A stretch of 64,000 bases of DNA, taken from the NCBI RefSeq assembly GCF_033958435.1, contig NC_134147.1:49098001-49162000 (forward strand). Direction: 5' to 3'. This DNA is from Carettochelys insculpta (lineage: Eukaryota > Chordata > Testudines > Carettochelyidae). Below the pieces are notes generated by a model. The model ran no database searches. It was not told the origin of the DNA and saw only the letters and a list, made by a program, of their open reading frames with translations. Positions 61,812 to 64,000 of the stretch are shown in pieces. The stretch's first letter is position 1, and the number at the start of each line of letters is the position of its first letter. The position numbers and the translations under genes were made by a program.

Positions 61812-64000
61812 TGTGATGGGGCTCAGGGGTCCCCAAGCTCTGCACCTGGCCACAGGCAGGAGTGACTCTCACCTGGCAGGAGAACAGCAGGTTTATTAGC
61901 CGACAGGACACAGCGTGGTACAGAGGAGTCAGTGCAGCCGGCAGAGACAGCCAGTCCCAGCCATGCTGGAGAGAGGAGGCCCCGCGGGGCCCCCGGAGCC
62001 AGGGCCTTGCCCCCTCCTTGGTCTCGCTCTCTCCGAGCCCAGACTCACTGCTTCCGACTCCCAGTTCCAATTCAAACCCCTCAGGCTCTACCTCCCCTTT
62101 GCCTGCAGCACAAAGGTGTTACCTGGTCATCAAGGTTACCCTCAGCAGGAGACCCACACCCTCTGTGAGCCACTCACACACACACACAGGTATCCCCCGC
62201 TCCATCACATCTTTCCCCACTTCCAGACCGAACTGAGCGGGGTCACTCAGCTGGTGACCTGGGGAAGTTCGGGGTCTTCCCCATGGGATAGGGCATCAGC
62301 TGTACCCTCGGCACTCCCCTTGATGTGCACCACCTCCACGTCGTAATCCTGCTGGGGGAGGTGCCATGTCAGGAGCTTGGTCTTGGCCCTTTTCATGTGA
62401 TGCAGCCAGACAAGTCCCTTTAGTTCCCTCGGGTTGGTCGGTCTCCCCCGGCTTCGGTCTCCGGTCTATCAGCAACGTTCTCAAGTCGGGCAGGCAGAGC
62501 CCATACAGCTGCTCCAGCAAATGTTTGGAATTCAGTTACAGTCCAATAAATGAAGGTACAAATGCTTTCCACCCTTGGCATTTAGCCAGACCACCAAAAT
62601 GGTTGCGTGCCTCAGTTTCCCCTTCCATGCCACACAATAGGTGTGGAATGTTCCCCGTCATGAGTTGCAGGGAACAACGATGACATTTCAGAATTACAAA
62701 CTCCTTCAACGTACAATTCATGCTTATACATCCATGTCATCATGTTACATGCCTCTTTCCAAACATTCAGTACATGGTACAATTCTACAGTTTTTGGTAG
62801 CAGCACCCACTGGTTACAGCAGTCAGCATGAGTAACAGACCAAACCCATTGCAAGTGCACATTTACGTTGCTCTTAGGTAGCCCACAACCTTTGTGTAAC
62901 CTCCTTGAGAATCTGATATTTTGGGGCTAAGTGGCTGAGGCCTTTCTTTGCACCATCAAGTTCTAATCCTCTCTCTTGCCCCCGGGGTGGAAATCTGATC
63001 TCTCTGGCTGTGCCCTCCCTTCTAACAAGAGCTGGGCCATTGATGATCTCAGGGAGAGGCCCCTCCCTGCCAGTCTGGAAATTTGCAAACCAAACTGGTT
63101 TCTAAAAGTTGTTTTGTGAGTCCCAGAGGCAGAATCCACATGGAGGAATCCCTGTTTATCCCTTACTGGCCCACCAGGCCCAAAGCTCCTTTGTCCTTCC
63201 ACCTCCAACTTCTGCTTCCCCCATGGAATCAGAAGTGGAGTCCAGTATGAGAACATAAATGTTTCCACCATCTGGAGATGGGGGATTGCTCACCCTCTCC
63301 TGCACCCTATAGCGATTGACTGTGCAGCTGTTTCACTTGGTCCTCACAGGGCTGCTCACATTCCCTGAGAGTTTTCACTTTACTTGGCCCAACTTCCAAT
63401 TCCTGAGAAACTTTTACACTGCCTGCTTTGGACCCTTCCAGAGCACAGCCAGTGGTTTCACACTCAGGCAGGTCCTGGCTCTTACAGACAAGCACCTTTC
63501 CTGTTCACGCTCCTTCACCTCACTCCCATTTTCTGCAGTCCCCACAGACGGGTCAGGAAAAGTTTCAGGGAAATTTTCTTCCCCAAGAGCTCCCCCAAAC
63601 AACTCACCCCTGTCTGCCTCCACAGGGGCACTGCTACCTTGAGCCACAACCAGCTCCTAGGTTTCACCTATGCCCAGGATCACTTCTGGCCCATCAGGCA
63701 AAGAACAAGTACTCGAATCATCTGGTCTCTGGGATTCCCTGATGATACTGATTGGATCAGACCGAGTTAAAGCATCATCCTCCCTGAGAGACACAGAGGT
63801 AGGCCCACGTCCCATCTGGGCTTCAGCTCCACTCAGATCCAGTTCTGGGGTCTTGGCCCCATCTCGAGCCCCCCCAGGCTCAGACAAAGGAGTCACTTCC
63901 CCAGAAGCAGAAGCACCTTTCTTGCAGACCAGCGTCCTGATCAGGGACACCACTGCCCATCCCAGAGCCATTCCCTCTGCTCAAGCCCCCATGGCTGGGT
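61812..64000 (-). mobile_element. Second Gypsy copy, internally deleted, in QARS1 intron (partial)
   Basis: A 398 bp LTR (61812-62209, TGTGATGG to CCATCACA) is followed by a polypurine tract and a short RNase H C-terminal stretch (about 62230-62400). That stretch is joined directly to a SCAN-like gag fragment (LLEQLYGLCLPDLRTLLID, about 62450-62520). Most of pol is therefore missing. The sequence from 62520 to the edge has coding-like minus-strand fragments (for example 62963-63271 and 63657-63971) that I cannot place in the full-length copy. The far LTR is outside the window. Confidence 0.75.

Overview
This window is vertebrate nuclear DNA, most likely from a turtle and at least from a non-avian reptile. 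It has long introns, GT-AG splice sites and CpG-island promoters. The repeats are CR1 LINEs, Penelope-like elements, hAT-type DNA transposons, a tRNA-type SINE with a CR1-like tail, and a Ty3/Gypsy family whose integrase lies upstream of reverse transcriptase. The species call is inference from this repeat mix.

Two protein-coding genes are clear, both on the minus strand. QRICH1 fills most of the window. Its nine coding exons run from 50263 down to 9931 and sum to 2316 nt (771 aa plus stop), close to the 776 aa human protein, with every splice phase consistent. A probable non-coding first exon lies in a CpG island at about 54.8-55.9 kb. Upstream of it, in the head-to-tail order known from human 3p21.31, are the last four coding exons of QARS1 (61640 down to 59630), with a poly(A) signal at 59495-59500. 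The rest of QARS1 lies beyond the right edge.

Layout: 1-3.6 kb is a stack of nested repeats (Penelope-like ends, CR1 inside CR1, a hAT remnant carrying a 436 bp near-perfect palindrome). From 3.6 to 9.9 kb lies 3' flank and 3' UTR with little recognisable. From 9.9 to 32.2 kb lie QRICH1 coding exons 2-9, with CR1, Penelope-like and hAT insertions and one solo LTR in the introns. The 17.8 kb intron at 32.2-50.0 kb holds a complete but decayed Gypsy element (37712-43482, minus strand) and two DNA transposons. The first coding exon is at 50.0-50.3 kb and intron 1 runs to the CpG island. The 55.9-59.5 kb intergenic spacer has a second very GC-rich block and a C-rich minisatellite. Then comes the QARS1 3' end, whose upstream intron carries a second, internally deleted Gypsy copy running off the edge.

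The host genes are conventional. The notable biology is in the mobile elements: a Gypsy element with domain order gag-PR-INT-RT-RH and a SCAN-like gag segment; inverted-pair Penelope-like insertions with hammerhead-ribozyme-like cores and long target duplications; and a palindromic MITE whose empty site can be read from a related copy elsewhere in the window. QRICH1 itself carries a C-terminal domain reported to derive from a Crypton transposon.
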